Positions 8,010 to 16,227 of a DNA stretch of 47,485 bases are shown here, piece by piece. The notes below the pieces were generated by a model. It worked only from the letters and a program-made list of their open reading frames with translations, ran no database searches and was not told where the DNA came from. The translations under genes and the position numbers were made by a program. Origin of the DNA: JAKQHY01 sp034429475 (GTDB lineage: Bacteria > Chloroflexota > Anaerolineae > B4-G1 > SLSP01); assembly GCA_034429475.1 (NCBI GenBank), contig DAOUGD010000166.1:1-47485 (forward strand), given 5' to 3'. Each line of letters begins with the position of its first letter. Positions within the stretch are counted from its first letter, which is position 1.

Positions 8010-8738
8010 TTACGCCCGTCCCCACTTCTCGTAGGCGTCTTTGAAGGACATCCCGGCGGCGAAATCCTCGCGCATCCCCTGCTCGCGGCGCTCAATCTCC
8101 TCCGCCTTTTCCAGCACTTCCATGGCGATCTCCTGCGGGACGACGATGACGCCGTCTATCTCGCCGACGATCCAGTCGCCAGGGCGGACGCGCACCATGC
8201 TCGTGAGCGTGCCGGGCATCCCGATGGGGACGTTGACGCCCACGATGCTCCACCGCTTGGCCGATTCGATGGGCGAGGTGCCGCGCGCGCAGACGGTGTA
8301 ATTGGGGATGACTTCCAGCCCCAAGTAGTCGCGGATGAAGCCGTCAATCACGATGCCCTTCGCGCCACGCTGCTGCAAGTCCCAGCTCGTCATCTCGCCG
8401 AACTTGCCCGTGAACGGCTCGCCGCCGCCATCCACGACGACCACGCAGCCGGGGAAGAGGCACTCGTGCAGATTCGGCCCGGTTGCCACCGGCTTGCCTT
8501 CCGCCTCCGCCTTCTCGTGCGCCGCCTTTTTCTCTTCCCAGGTGGTGGGATCGCGGCTGCCGCGCACCGTCACCGCCATCCCCGCCAAATGCTGCTTGGG
8601 GAACAGCGGGCGGATGCCCAGGTCAAGGCACTGATTGCCGTAGCCCATCTGATCCATCGCATCGTACAAATTCGCCGTGCGGATTTTATCCCAGCGGGCT
8701 TGAAGCTCTAAAATTGAGGGTTGTTTTTCGTCTGCCAT
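8010..8738 (-). CDS. RraA-family aldolase/decarboxylase-like protein
   Basis: The 242-residue protein matches the RraA/HMG aldolase family. The core motif is FGEMTSWDLQQRGAKGIVIDG followed by R136-D137, the pair that binds substrate and divalent metal in 4-hydroxy-4-methyl-2-oxoglutarate aldolases. CVVVVDGGG (98-106) is another family strand. Members split or decarboxylate 2-oxoacids, and some only bind RNase E; the intact RD pair favours an enzyme. It lies downstream of mannonate dehydratase, so a role in sugar-acid breakdown is a reasonable guess. AGGAGC precedes the ATG at 8738. Confidence 0.8.
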   Translation of the reverse strand: MADEKQPSILELQARWDKIRTANLYDAMDQMGYGNQCLDLGIRPLFPKQHLAGMAVTVRGSRDPTTWEEKKAAHEKAEAEGKPVATGPNLHECLFPGCVVVVDGGGEPFTGKFGEMTSWDLQQRGAKGIVIDGFIRDYLGLEVIPNYTVCARGTSPIESAKRWSIVGVNVPIGMPGTLTSMVRVRPGDWIVGEIDGVIVVPQEIAMEVLEKAEEIERREQGMREDFAAGMSFKDAYEKWGRA

Positions 8739-8762
8739 AGGTTGCTCCTAAAGGATGAAAAG

Positions 8763-8839
8763 GGTAATGAGTAATGGGCAATGAGAAAGAAGTAATGAGT
8801 GATGTGTTCCACTACTCATTACTCTTTACTCATTACCCA
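8763..8839. repeat. Heptad repeat pair, AGTAATG and TTACTCA arms
   Basis: Eleven phased 7-mers: GGTAATG, AGTAATG, GGCAATG, AGAAAGA, AGTAATG, AGTGATG, TGTTCCA, CTACTCA, TTACTCT, TTACTCA, TTACCCA. The first half is the reverse complement of the second half around the TGTTCC centre. It lies between the mannonate dehydratase stop and the RraA-like start. Confidence 0.85.
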
Positions 8840-8846
8840 TTTCTTC

Positions 8847-9863
8847 TTACTTGTTGCCAAACTCCGCATTGGCCCGTTCGACCAACGCCTTCATATACCC
8901 AATGCTAAACGCGATGGCGACGCGGGGGCCGCCGACCATCTGCGGGATATGGTCGGCGATGGCGACGCCGTCGAAATCTACCTCGCGCAGGGCGCGCATC
9001 ACTTTGTACATGTCCATATAGCCATCGTCGAGGAAAGTTTCGATGAAGTAGGGCAGGGGCTGGCTCACGTTGCGGAAGTGAATCTTGAACAGTTTGCGTT
9101 GTTCGCTGAAATACTTGATGGTCTCAAACACGTCCCTGCCCATCCACGCGCCGCCTTCCAGCCAGCAGCCGACGCACAGGCACAGGCCGACGTTGGGGCT
9201 GTTCGCCATCTCGATGGCGCGGCGGTAGCCCTCGAAGTTGCCAAAGATGCAGCGCGGGATGCCGCCCAGCTCCGGGACGGGTGGATCATCGGGATGGATG
9301 CCGATCTTCACGCCGGCCTCTTCTGCCACGGGGACGACTTGCTGGATGAAGTATTCGTAGTTGGCCCAGAGTTCGTCTTCGGTGTAGGTTCGCCCGTGCG
9401 TGAGCGGCATGGCGTACTGCCGCCCGTGCCAGTGGCCGGTGTCGGCTTTGTCCAGGTTGAAGGCGCGCGCCTTTGCGCCGCCGCGCGTCAATTCCGGCGC
9501 GGTGCTCCAGATGCCGTTCGCCATGTGCGCGTAGGTGGTGTAGGGGATGCCGGCCTTGCCGAGGTTGCGCAAGTGCTGCTTGTATTCCTCGATTTTGGCG
9601 TCCCGGTTTTCCAGGCCGAGCACGATGGCGTCCTGGTTGTGGACGTCGCTGTTGCCGAAGCCATAGACTTTGAGGCCGTGATCTTCAAATAGCTTCCGGC
9701 GGCTGGCGTAGTACTCGTAGCTGGACCTGGCCGCGTCTGTCCACAAGACGACGTAGCCCACGCCCATCTGCTGGATGAAAGCTAGGTCGTCGTCCGTGGG
9801 TTCCGGCGTGATCTGCACCGCGATTTTGATGCCCGGGGCGATGTCGGACCGGTCTATAAGCAT
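8847..9863 (-). CDS. uxuA: Mannonate dehydratase (UxuA family)
   Basis: The 338-residue TIM-barrel protein resembles UxuA, which converts D-mannonate to 2-keto-3-deoxygluconate in hexuronate breakdown. Supporting segments are YTTYAHMANGIWST, the metal-site strand VKIGIHPDDPPVPELGG, the cysteine-rich GLCLCVGCW, and FKIHFRNVSQPLP. The ATG at 9863 is chosen because AAGGAGG lies six bases before it; an upstream in-frame codon at 9908 would add 15 residues with no such site. A long imperfect hairpin lies in the leader. No uronate isomerase or fructuronate reductase is in the window, so the pathway is incomplete here. A related sugar-acid dehydratase activity is the alternative. Confidence 0.82.
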   Translation of the reverse strand: MLIDRSDIAPGIKIAVQITPEPTDDDLAFIQQMGVGYVVLWTDAARSSYEYYASRRKLFEDHGLKVYGFGNSDVHNQDAIVLGLENRDAKIEEYKQHLRNLGKAGIPYTTYAHMANGIWSTAPELTRGGAKARAFNLDKADTGHWHGRQYAMPLTHGRTYTEDELWANYEYFIQQVVPVAEEAGVKIGIHPDDPPVPELGGIPRCIFGNFEGYRRAIEMANSPNVGLCLCVGCWLEGGAWMGRDVFETIKYFSEQRKLFKIHFRNVSQPLPYFIETFLDDGYMDMYKVMRALREVDFDGVAIADHIPQMVGGPRVAIAFSIGYMKALVERANAEFGNK

Positions 9864-9885
9864 GGTTTTCCTCCTTAAAGATAAT

Positions 9886-9937
9886 CTCAGCGGATTGAAC
9901 GGATTCAACGGAAAGAAATCCGTTCATATTCGTTGAG
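9886..9937. repeat. Imperfect hairpin in the uxuA leader
   Basis: CTCAGCGGATTGAACGGATT (9886-9905) pairs imperfectly with AATCCGTTCATATTCGTTGAG (9917-9937), with a core of ten perfect pairs (TGAACGGATT). It lies 22 bases upstream of the uxuA ATG. It could be a leader structure or another degenerate repeat island; no known riboswitch class is recognised. Confidence 0.5.
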
Positions 9938-9982
9938 AAGACAGGATAAGTGTAGCATGAACCGGCAAAAGTTGAAGAGCAG

Positions 9983-10011
9983 TTGTGTTTACAATCAAGC
10001 TATGCTAAAAT
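9983..10011 (+). promoter_or_regulatory. Predicted sigma-70-type promoter of the hydrogenase-like operon
   Basis: TTGTGT (9983-9988), a 17-base spacer and TAAAAT (10006-10011). It is oriented toward the twelve-gene operon and leaves a leader of about 150 bases before the first ATG at 10166. The rest of the 302-base gap from 9864 to 10165 shows no convincing gene or known RNA element. Confidence 0.45.
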
Positions 10012-10165
10012 GACGATAGTCGGCGTCAGGGGTAAAGCCTACACCGCATCCGGTTGAAGCCACTCATCATTTTCCCTATGACGACCACCCCTTACCAAAC
10101 AGGTATCGTGGTAGGCCGCCAATATCGGATCCTCATTGCGAACCTGACTTTTGTTGATCGAAGCC

Positions 10166-10414
10166 ATGTACATTATTGGTTACAACATTCTGGTTCTGGT
10201 AATAGTCCTGGGGGCGCTTACCGCTATCCGCGTCAAAAATTTGATTGTCGCGGCGGTTGCACTGGGCGTGGGCAGTGCGGCGTTGGCGTTGCTCTTCTTC
10301 ATGCTCGGCGCTCCTTACGCCGGCGGCTTTGAGTTAAGTGTGGGCGCCGGCCTGGTCAGTGTGCTATTTCTCATCGCTATCAACCTGACTACTTCTGTCA
10401 AGCGGGATTCCTAG
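10166..10414 (+). CDS. MbhD-like (DUF4040) membrane subunit of hydrogenase/Mrp-type complex
   Basis: The 82-residue protein has three hydrophobic helices. The sequence ALTAIRVKNLIVAAVALGVGSAALALLFFMLGAPYAGGFELSVGAGL carries the DUF4040/MbhD hallmarks: a basic RxKNLxxA turn, then LLFxxLGAPyagxfE and VGAGL. In Mbh hydrogenases and Mrp antiporters this segment belongs to the ion-translocating arm, related to NuoJ. The ATG at 10166 fits; a TTG at 10151 would add five residues. It is the first gene of the operon and is followed eight bases later by the MbhE-like gene. Confidence 0.75.
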   Translation: MYIIGYNILVLVIVLGALTAIRVKNLIVAAVALGVGSAALALLFFMLGAPYAGGFELSVGAGLVSVLFLIAINLTTSVKRDS

Positions 10415-10422
10415 GAGGGTTT

Positions 10423-10668
10423 ATGACCCGTGAGCGGCTCATCCGAATAGGGGTTGTGTTGGCTTTGTTGATCGGCGGCTGGTTGATCGAGCAGCGCCAC
10501 GAGGCCACACTTGAGGCCGCAGAAACCGGCCCGCCGAATGGCGACTTCCGCGCGTGGTTTTGGGAGCGCCGGGAGATGGACTTGTTTGTCCAGATTGGCT
10601 TGTTGTTTCTCGGCGCGGTGAGCATTACCGCGTTGTTGCCTGAATCCCATGAGGTTCCCCCATCATGA
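10423..10668 (+). CDS. MbhE-like small membrane subunit
   Basis: The 81-residue protein has one helix at the N-terminus (IGVVLALLIGGWLIE) and one at the C-terminus (LFVQIGLLFLGAVSITALL). Between them is a polar loop ending in WERREMDLFVQ. That pattern of two helices with a (R)E(M/L)DLF motif before the second matches MbhE, equivalent to the last part of MrpA. It lies directly after MbhD, as in archaeal mbh operons. The start is supported by AGGAGG seven bases before the ATG. Its stop overlaps the next start as ATGA. Confidence 0.65.
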   Translation: MTRERLIRIGVVLALLIGGWLIEQRHEATLEAAETGPPNGDFRAWFWERREMDLFVQIGLLFLGAVSITALLPESHEVPPS

Positions 10669-10991
10669 TGCAACTCCTCGATTGGCCCGGACTGGAAACT
10701 TTGAATGTGGTTTTAAGCCTTTTGTTGTTTACCCTCGGATTGTTGTGCCTGTTGACCCAACGGCACGTCATCAAACAGGTCTTCGGTCTGAAAATCATGC
10801 TTCAGGGCGTGACGTTGGGGTTGCTAGAGGCCGGCCGCCGCCATCAGGATTTTTACCTGGCGCAGGGGATGATCATCTCCGCCCTCATTGTTGAAGCCGT
10901 CGTGATTGCGGTGGCGTTGGCCCTTATCGTGAATATTGTCCGTCACTACCCCTCCGGCGACATTGACGATCTTGACCGGTTACGAGGTTGA
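10665..10991 (+). CDS. NuoK/MrpC-like membrane subunit
   Basis: The 108-residue protein has three helices as in NuoK, MrpC and HyfE. Helix 2 contains FGLKIMLQGVTLGLLEAG, where NuoK usually has a Glu (GIEIML) and this protein has Lys. Helix 3 contains ISALIVEAVVIAVALALIV and keeps the membrane Glu that aligns with the helix-3 Glu of NuoK. A charged tail of about 15 residues ends the protein. It should form part of the ion-conducting chain between the catalytic arm and the antiporter-like subunits. It overlaps the preceding gene by four bases. Confidence 0.75.
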   Translation: MMQLLDWPGLETLNVVLSLLLFTLGLLCLLTQRHVIKQVFGLKIMLQGVTLGLLEAGRRHQDFYLAQGMIISALIVEAVVIAVALALIVNIVRHYPSGDIDDLDRLRG

Positions 10992-10992
10992 C

Positions 10993-12348
10993 ATGCTTGC
11001 CACTGTCCTCACCGGATTTCTCATCGGCGCGCCATTAGTCGGCGGTGTATTTCTCTGCATTGGGGCGCGGCAGATCCCTGCGGGGCGCGTTAACCGCTGG
11101 CTGCTGATTGCGGTAGGGGGGACGTTGTTGAGCGCTCTGGCTTTGTTGTTGCTGCCCCCTGTTTACACAGGTGAAACTATCTTCCGCGTCCCATGGCTGC
11201 CCGGCGTGGGCGACCTCGGCTTGTATCTCACCCGCAACGGTTTTATGTTGACGGCTATTATGACCGGCTGTCTGTTTCTGGCGGCCCATCCTGCCCTCCA
11301 GCGGAAAGCGCCGGACTTGCCCCCTTTTTCCGCCGCGCTGCTCCTGTTGATGCTCTCTGCCGCTAACATTGCGTTCCTCTCCAAGAATTTCCTGGGACGC
11401 TACGTGGCCCTGGAAGTCGTGGGGTTGGGGATCGCGCTGGCGCCTTTACTGGAAGTGCGCGAGGGCGCGCGTCTGGCCCGTTGGGTCTATTTGCTGCTGC
11501 GTCTGGGGGATGTGGGGCTGCTGCTGGCGATCCTGGTGCTCCATCGCGCCGCCGGTACTTTGGATATTAACGCCGCGTTGTCAGCCAGCCTCACTTTGCC
11601 GCCCGCGCTGCTGGCCTGGATTGTGGGAGGTTTTGTGCTGGCGGTGTGGGTCAAAGTGGGCGCGTGGCCGCTGCACTTCTGGCGGGAAGCGGCGGTGGTG
11701 CTCGGCCCTGCCTCGCGCGCGTGGTCGTACGCTGCGGTGATGCCTACTTTGGGACTGTACTTGCTCTACCGGATCACGCCATTGCTGCCGGTGGTCGCCC
11801 CGTTGCGCACCTGGCTGTTTTGGCTGGGGGCGGGGGCGCTGTTGGCCGCGGCGCTGCGGCTCATCCAACGGCGCGCCGAATGGGTCAGCCCATCGGTGCT
11901 CTTGGGGGCCGTGATCGGGGGATTGGCGTTGTGTCTCGCCGCCGATGGTTTTCAATCGGCGGTGTGGTGGCTGACGCTGCTCAATGCGCCGCTGCACCTG
12001 GCAGGGGAGTTCATTTGGACTTCGCGGGCTGCGGCGCTCCCCACCTGGCCGGATTTTCTGGAGAACGGGTTGCAGCGCCTCAGTTCCCGACTGGAATCTA
12101 CCGTGGAAACTGGCGGGCTGGAAAAAGTCGTCATGGCTGCGCCGCGCCTTATCCTCACCAGCGCGCAGTGGATTCATCACACGGTTGAAGAAGGTGGGCT
12201 GGAAAGACTGATCGCCGCCGGCGCGCACGGCGTGATCCGCCTGGGGTTGTGGCTGCAACAGCAGCACACCGGACGGTTGCGCACCAATCTGGGATGGGCC
12301 ATGCTCAGTCTCGTTATCGCCATCCTGCTGTTGGTGAGGGGGAAATGA
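10993..12348 (+). CDS. NuoL/MrpA-like antiporter-type subunit, divergent
   Basis: The 451-residue polytopic protein is related to NuoL/MrpA/MbhH. It keeps the helix-5 Glu (LGRYVALEVVGLG) and the helix-7 Lys (VWVKVGAWPLHFWREAA). It lacks the usual (D/E)xKRxxAYSTxSQ segment (here RRAEWVSPSVLLGAVIGG) and the helix-12 Lys (here LNAPLHLAGEFIW). The C-terminal region has an amphipathic stretch ending LQQQHTGRLRTNLGW before a last helix, like NuoL tails. The start at ATG 10993 follows TACGAGG; a TTG at 10936 would overlap the NuoK-like gene by 56 bases. It may be structural or conduct ions in a changed way. Confidence 0.75.
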   Translation: MLATVLTGFLIGAPLVGGVFLCIGARQIPAGRVNRWLLIAVGGTLLSALALLLLPPVYTGETIFRVPWLPGVGDLGLYLTRNGFMLTAIMTGCLFLAAHPALQRKAPDLPPFSAALLLLMLSAANIAFLSKNFLGRYVALEVVGLGIALAPLLEVREGARLARWVYLLLRLGDVGLLLAILVLHRAAGTLDINAALSASLTLPPALLAWIVGGFVLAVWVKVGAWPLHFWREAAVVLGPASRAWSYAAVMPTLGLYLLYRITPLLPVVAPLRTWLFWLGAGALLAAALRLIQRRAEWVSPSVLLGAVIGGLALCLAADGFQSAVWWLTLLNAPLHLAGEFIWTSRAAALPTWPDFLENGLQRLSSRLESTVETGGLEKVVMAAPRLILTSAQWIHHTVEEGGLERLIAAGAHGVIRLGLWLQQQHTGRLRTNLGWAMLSLVIAILLLVRGK

Positions 12349-12453
12349 ATGCTGCGCGCTGCGTTATGGGGTGTGGATCATAAAATCTGCTGATCCGTTG
12401 CTCCGCGCACTTGCAACTCCTAGCTCTTCACTCGCAATTTGTAAGGGGGATGT

Positions 12454-13923
12454 ATGCCAACACCAACTGTAGGGTTGACCATCATTCTGGCGGCGCCGTT
12501 GGGCGCGGCGCTGCTCTTACTGGGGCTGCGGCGCTATCTGGTGCGGGCCGCCGGGTGGATTGCCGGTGGGGCGTTGGCGCTGTCGCTGGTGAGCGTGCTT
12601 GCGCTGATACCGGCGCTTCAGCGCGGCGTGACGCCGGCTTTCGCGCTGCCCTGGGCGCCGCAGGCCGGCATCGAGCTTGACGTTCACCTGGACTGGCTGA
12701 CGCTGCCCTTTCTGCTCACCGAAACCGGCGTTTCATTGGTGGCGGTCATCTATGCCTGGGGCTATCATCATGTGGACGACCGCTCGCCGGTCTTTTACGC
12801 GCTGCTCCTGCTCTTCGGCCTGGGCATGTCCGGCACGACGCTGGCAGATGATATGGTCCTCTTCTACGCTTTTTGGGAGCTGATGTTGGTCGCGTCCAGC
12901 CTGCTTATTTTGATGTGGGGCGAGGGGGAGCGGCGTGGGGCCATCACCCTCAAATACTTCCTCTTCACCCATATGGGATCGCTGCTGGTGTTGGCCGCCC
13001 TGGTCATGCTCTACGACGCGACCGGCAGCGACCGCTTCTCCGTGTTGCGGGCGGGCGTTTCCCTGGCGCCCGCCCAGGTCTCGTGGTTGATCCTGTTGTT
13101 TGTCATCGGCTTTGGCGTCAAGATGGCGATTTTCCCCTTGCACCTCTGGCTGCCCGACGCGCACACGGTCGCGCCGATGCCGGTGACGATTATGCTGGCC
13201 GCCGCGATGTTGAGCATGGGCACCTACGGCATTTTGCGTTTCCCGTTCAGCCTGTTTTCCCGCGCCCAGTTACAGCCGTTTGCCACGCCGCTGATGATCG
13301 CCGGCGTGCTCTCGGCGATTTACGGCGCGCTGATGGCGCTGGCCGAGCAGGACATTAAGCGCGTGGTAGCCTATTCCAGCGTCAGCCAGATGGGGTACAT
13401 CCTGTTGGGCCTGGGAACGTTGACGGCCAATGGCATCGTGGGCGCAACGCTGCACGTCATCTACCACGCCATCGTCAAGGCGCTGCTCTTTATGGCGCTG
13501 GGATTGGTCATCCACGCCACCGGCAAACGCCGTTTGCGCGAGTTGGGCGGGCTGGGGCGCGTCATGCCGGCGACGGCGGTGTGCGCCGGGGTGGGGGCGT
13601 TGGCGATTGCCGGGACGCCGCCTTTCTGCATCTTCGACAGCGAGTGGCTGATTTTCTCCGGCGCGTTTGCCACCCCTGCCATCGCGCTGGCCGTCGTTGC
13701 GCTGCTCGGCTCGCTGTTGACGGTCGCCTACGCCCTGTGGCTGATGGGGAGCGTCTTCCTGGGCGCGGCGCCTGCTCCCTGGGAAAAGGCGCATCAACTG
13801 TGGGCCATGCTCGCGCCGACGATCGCGCTGGCTGCGCTCGCGCTCATCGAAGGGCTGTTTCCGGCCCCGGTGTTGGACTGGGTTACGCACGAACTGGCGC
13901 AACTTCTCGGAGGACTTTGGTGA
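12454..13923 (+). CDS. NuoM/MrpD-like antiporter-type proton-pumping subunit
   Basis: The 489-residue protein has about 14 helices and all family hallmarks. The helix-5 Glu is in LFYAFWELMLVASSL. The helix-7 Lys is in GFGVKMAIFPLHLWLPDAH, followed by the discontinuous helix sequence TVAPMPVTIMLAAAML. DIKRVVAYSSVSQMGY gives the helix-8 Lys, and YHAIVKALLFMALG gives the helix-12 Lys. These residues form the half-channels in complex I and Mrp antiporters, so it should be an active pump module. AAGGGGG precedes the ATG. A 105-base gap upstream holds only a degenerate heptad-like stretch (about 12408-12440). Confidence 0.88.
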   Translation: MPTPTVGLTIILAAPLGAALLLLGLRRYLVRAAGWIAGGALALSLVSVLALIPALQRGVTPAFALPWAPQAGIELDVHLDWLTLPFLLTETGVSLVAVIYAWGYHHVDDRSPVFYALLLLFGLGMSGTTLADDMVLFYAFWELMLVASSLLILMWGEGERRGAITLKYFLFTHMGSLLVLAALVMLYDATGSDRFSVLRAGVSLAPAQVSWLILLFVIGFGVKMAIFPLHLWLPDAHTVAPMPVTIMLAAAMLSMGTYGILRFPFSLFSRAQLQPFATPLMIAGVLSAIYGALMALAEQDIKRVVAYSSVSQMGYILLGLGTLTANGIVGATLHVIYHAIVKALLFMALGLVIHATGKRRLRELGGLGRVMPATAVCAGVGALAIAGTPPFCIFDSEWLIFSGAFATPAIALAVVALLGSLLTVAYALWLMGSVFLGAAPAPWEKAHQLWAMLAPTIALAALALIEGLFPAPVLDWVTHELAQLLGGLW

Positions 13924-15368
13924 TTACCGGAGATGTAGGGGTAGTCTTGCCCATGATGTGCCTGGCCGGCGGCGCGTTCGGCGTGTACCTGGTGGCCCAC
14001 TGGATTACGTCGCGCAACAAAATCCTGGCGTTGGGCACCACCTTCGTCCTCGCGTTGGCGCTGGCGGCGCAAATCTGGCTCGGCGTCCGGGTGGCGCGGG
14101 GCGGCGCCGCGGTGGGGCGCTTCGCGGTGGGCGCGGTGACGTTGCAGGCTACCCCTGACGCCCTGTTTATCGGCGGGATCGCGCTGGGGTTAGGAGTGTG
14201 CAGCGCGTTGTATTCCGGCTGCTACCTGACCCTCGACCAACGGTATCCAACGTACTACCCGCTGTTCCTGTGGTTGCTGTTCGGTCTGCTGGGGATGACG
14301 CTGACCCGCGATTTGTTCAACCTGTACCTGTTTTGCGAGTTGATGAGCATCGCTGCTTACGTGTTGGTGGCGTTCCGCCGGCAGACCGACACCGCCATCG
14401 AGGCCGGTTTCAAATATTTGATGATGGGCAGCGTCGGCACGCTCACCATGCTGCTGGGCATTGCGTGGATTTACCGGGAAACCGGCAGCGTGACCTTGAT
14501 GACGCCGGCCGCGGCGCCCGGTCCGTGGACGCGCGCGGGGCTGGCGTGCCTGTGGGTGGGCCTGGGCGTCAAAAGCGCGTTCGTTCCGCTGCACACCTGG
14601 TTGCCGGACGCGCACGGGCGCGCGCCCAGCAGCGTCAGCGCGTTGCTCTCCGGCATTGTGATTCAGAGCGCGTTCTACGTGCTGCTCAAGGTCAGCCTGG
14701 CCCTCGGCTTGCCGCCGCAGGAAGTGGGATTGGCGTTGATCGTCCTGGCCTGTTTGAATATGACGGTGGGCAATTTGATGGCGTTGGTGCAGGGACACGT
14801 CAAGCGGCTGTTAGCCTACTCCACCATCGCGCAGATGGGGTACATCATGTTGGGCATCGGCGTGGGGTTGCGGCACGAGCTGCCCGCCGCGGTGCAGGCT
14901 GGATTTTTCCTGCTTCTGGCGCATGCCGTGATGAAGGGACTGGCCTTTTTGAGCAAAGGCGTGTGCCACTTCTATTGCCACACAACCACCCTGGCAGAAG
15001 TGCGCGGCATCGTCCGGCGCCTGCCGGCGGCAGCGATCACGTTGACCCTGGCTTTGGCGGGACTGGCCGGGATTCCCCCCCTGGCCGGTTTTGCTGGCAA
15101 ATGGTTTTTGCTGGCCGAAATCCTACACGCCGCAGACGGGATAACGCTCGTTGGCGCAGCGATCTTTTTGCTCAACACTTTGCTGTCCCTGGGATATTAC
15201 CTGCCCTTGATCGCTACTCTGTACGCTCCTGGTCCTGCGGCGGCGCCGATTCCCGTTTCTCCATGGATGCAAATTCCCCTATGGCTGCTGGCCGCCCTGG
15301 TGATTATGCTGGGGGTATATCCCGGCCCGTGGTGGACTTTGGTCTCGTGGGCCGTAGCCGTCAGGTGA
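13920..15368 (+). CDS. NuoN/MrpD/MbhH-like antiporter-type proton-pumping subunit
   Basis: The 482-residue polytopic protein keeps the helix-5 Glu (LFNLYLFCELMSIAAYVL), the helix-7 Lys (GLGVKSAFVPLHTWLPDAHG), the helix-8 Lys (GHVKRLLAYSTIAQMGY) and a helix-12 Lys (LLAHAVMKGLAFLSKG). I place the start at a GTG (13920-13922) that overlaps the previous stop as GTGA; GGAGGA lies five bases upstream. The open frame extends further upstream but those codons are out of frame with the NuoM-like gene and are not coding. With its two sister subunits it gives three antiporter-like modules in one operon. Confidence 0.88.
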   Translation: MITGDVGVVLPMMCLAGGAFGVYLVAHWITSRNKILALGTTFVLALALAAQIWLGVRVARGGAAVGRFAVGAVTLQATPDALFIGGIALGLGVCSALYSGCYLTLDQRYPTYYPLFLWLLFGLLGMTLTRDLFNLYLFCELMSIAAYVLVAFRRQTDTAIEAGFKYLMMGSVGTLTMLLGIAWIYRETGSVTLMTPAAAPGPWTRAGLACLWVGLGVKSAFVPLHTWLPDAHGRAPSSVSALLSGIVIQSAFYVLLKVSLALGLPPQEVGLALIVLACLNMTVGNLMALVQGHVKRLLAYSTIAQMGYIMLGIGVGLRHELPAAVQAGFFLLLAHAVMKGLAFLSKGVCHFYCHTTTLAEVRGIVRRLPAAAITLTLALAGLAGIPPLAGFAGKWFLLAEILHAADGITLVGAAIFLLNTLLSLGYYLPLIATLYAPGPAAAPIPVSPWMQIPLWLLAALVIMLGVYPGPWWTLVSWAVAVR

Positions 15369-15375
15369 GGATGTG

Positions 15376-15714
15376 ATGATGGACAATCCCTGGCTCAGTC
15401 CACCGCTGACATTGGGCGTGTTCCTGGCGCTCGCCTACGGGTTGTATCGGTTGGGAGGCGCGCTGGCGGCGCATGGCGTGCCGCATCCCGATAAGCATCA
15501 GCCCTACACGGGCGGCGAGGATATGTTGCCGCCGAGCCGCCAGATGAGCTATCACGCTTTCTTCCGGCTCGCGTTGATGTTCGCGCTGCTGCACGTAGCC
15601 GCGCTGGTGCTTTCCACGTTGCCCGCGGCCATGGTCGCTTCGCACCGCCTGGCTGTGCTGTACGTCCTGGGCGTCGGCGTGAGCGTGCTGGTGCTGACGA
15701 AGCAGCGGCTTTAA
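15376..15714 (+). CDS. NuoA/MbhI-like membrane subunit
   Basis: The 112-residue protein has a first helix (about 10-30), a polar loop and two later helices. The loop HPDKHQPYTGGEDMLPPSRQ followed by MSYHAFFRLALMFALLHVAALVL matches the NuoA/MbhI pattern of a Y-x-GGE-type loop before an F-rich helix. In complex I and Mbh this loop contacts the interface between the catalytic and membrane arms. GTG 15373, ATG 15376 and ATG 15379 are all in frame; the GTGAGG upstream favours one of the ATGs. It lies eight bases after the NuoN-like stop. Confidence 0.72.
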   Translation: MMDNPWLSPPLTLGVFLALAYGLYRLGGALAAHGVPHPDKHQPYTGGEDMLPPSRQMSYHAFFRLALMFALLHVAALVLSTLPAAMVASHRLAVLYVLGVGVSVLVLTKQRL

Positions 15715-15726
15715 GAGGCAAGAAAC

Positions 15727-16227
15727 ATGAATCACGAATTACGAATTACGAATCACGAATCGGGCATTGAGCGTCAAGCGCCAACCCAGGCAAATCCCAA
15801 ATCCTTCTTATCGTGGATTGTGCGCTGGGCGCGGCGCAGGTCGCCGTGGGTGTTGCACTACAACAGCGGCGGCTGCAATGGCTGCGATATCGAAATTCTG
15901 GACTTGCTGACGCCGCGTTACGACGTGGAAAGGCTGGGCGTGCTGGTGGCGGCCTCGCCCCGGCACGCGGACGTGCTGCTCTGCACCGGGCCGGTGACGC
16001 GCCAGTCGCGGCTTAGATTGGAGCGCATCTACGCGCAGATGCCCGCGCCGAAGTGGGTGCTGGCGGTCGGCAGTTGCGGCTGTTCCGGCGGCGTCTTCCA
16101 GGGCGCGCCGAACGTTCTGGGCGGAATTGACCAGGTGCTGCCGGTGGACATTTACGCGCCGGGCTGTCCCTGTCGCCCGGAGGCTGTGATTGCCGGATTG
16201 GCGCAGATTTTGGAGGCGCTGCGATGA
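15727..16227 (+). CDS. NuoB/MbhJ-like [4Fe-4S] small hydrogenase subunit
   Basis: The 166-residue protein matches group 4 hydrogenase small subunits and NuoB. HYNSGGCNGCDIEILDLL gives C50 and C53; VGSCGCSGGVF gives C117; YAPGCPCRPEAV gives C147, the usual four ligands of the proximal [4Fe-4S] cluster. SFLSWIVRWARRRSPWVLHY is the MbhJ-like lead-in. The first 15 residues (MNHELRITNHESGIE) are read from a heptad DNA repeat, so they show a 7-residue period (NHELRIT/NHES). The ATG at 15727 has no clear Shine-Dalgarno sequence. No later ATG keeps the conserved part. It overlaps the NuoC-like start by four bases. Confidence 0.88.
   Translation: MNHELRITNHESGIERQAPTQANPKSFLSWIVRWARRRSPWVLHYNSGGCNGCDIEILDLLTPRYDVERLGVLVAASPRHADVLLCTGPVTRQSRLRLERIYAQMPAPKWVLAVGSCGCSGGVFQGAPNVLGGIDQVLPVDIYAPGCPCRPEAVIAGLAQILEALR
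15729..15763. repeat. Heptad repeat island, GAATTAC family, translated
   Basis: Five phased units GAATCAC, GAATTAC, GAATTAC, GAATCAC, GAATCGG begin at the G of the ATG of the NuoB-like gene and encode its first codons. The word is the same as in the island at 17792-17833. Confidence 0.85.

Noticed and set aside
10054..10332. Small leader gene ahead of the MbhD-like gene
   Set aside because: Out of frame with and largely overlapping the MbhD-like gene, no ribosome binding site and no protein-like features.
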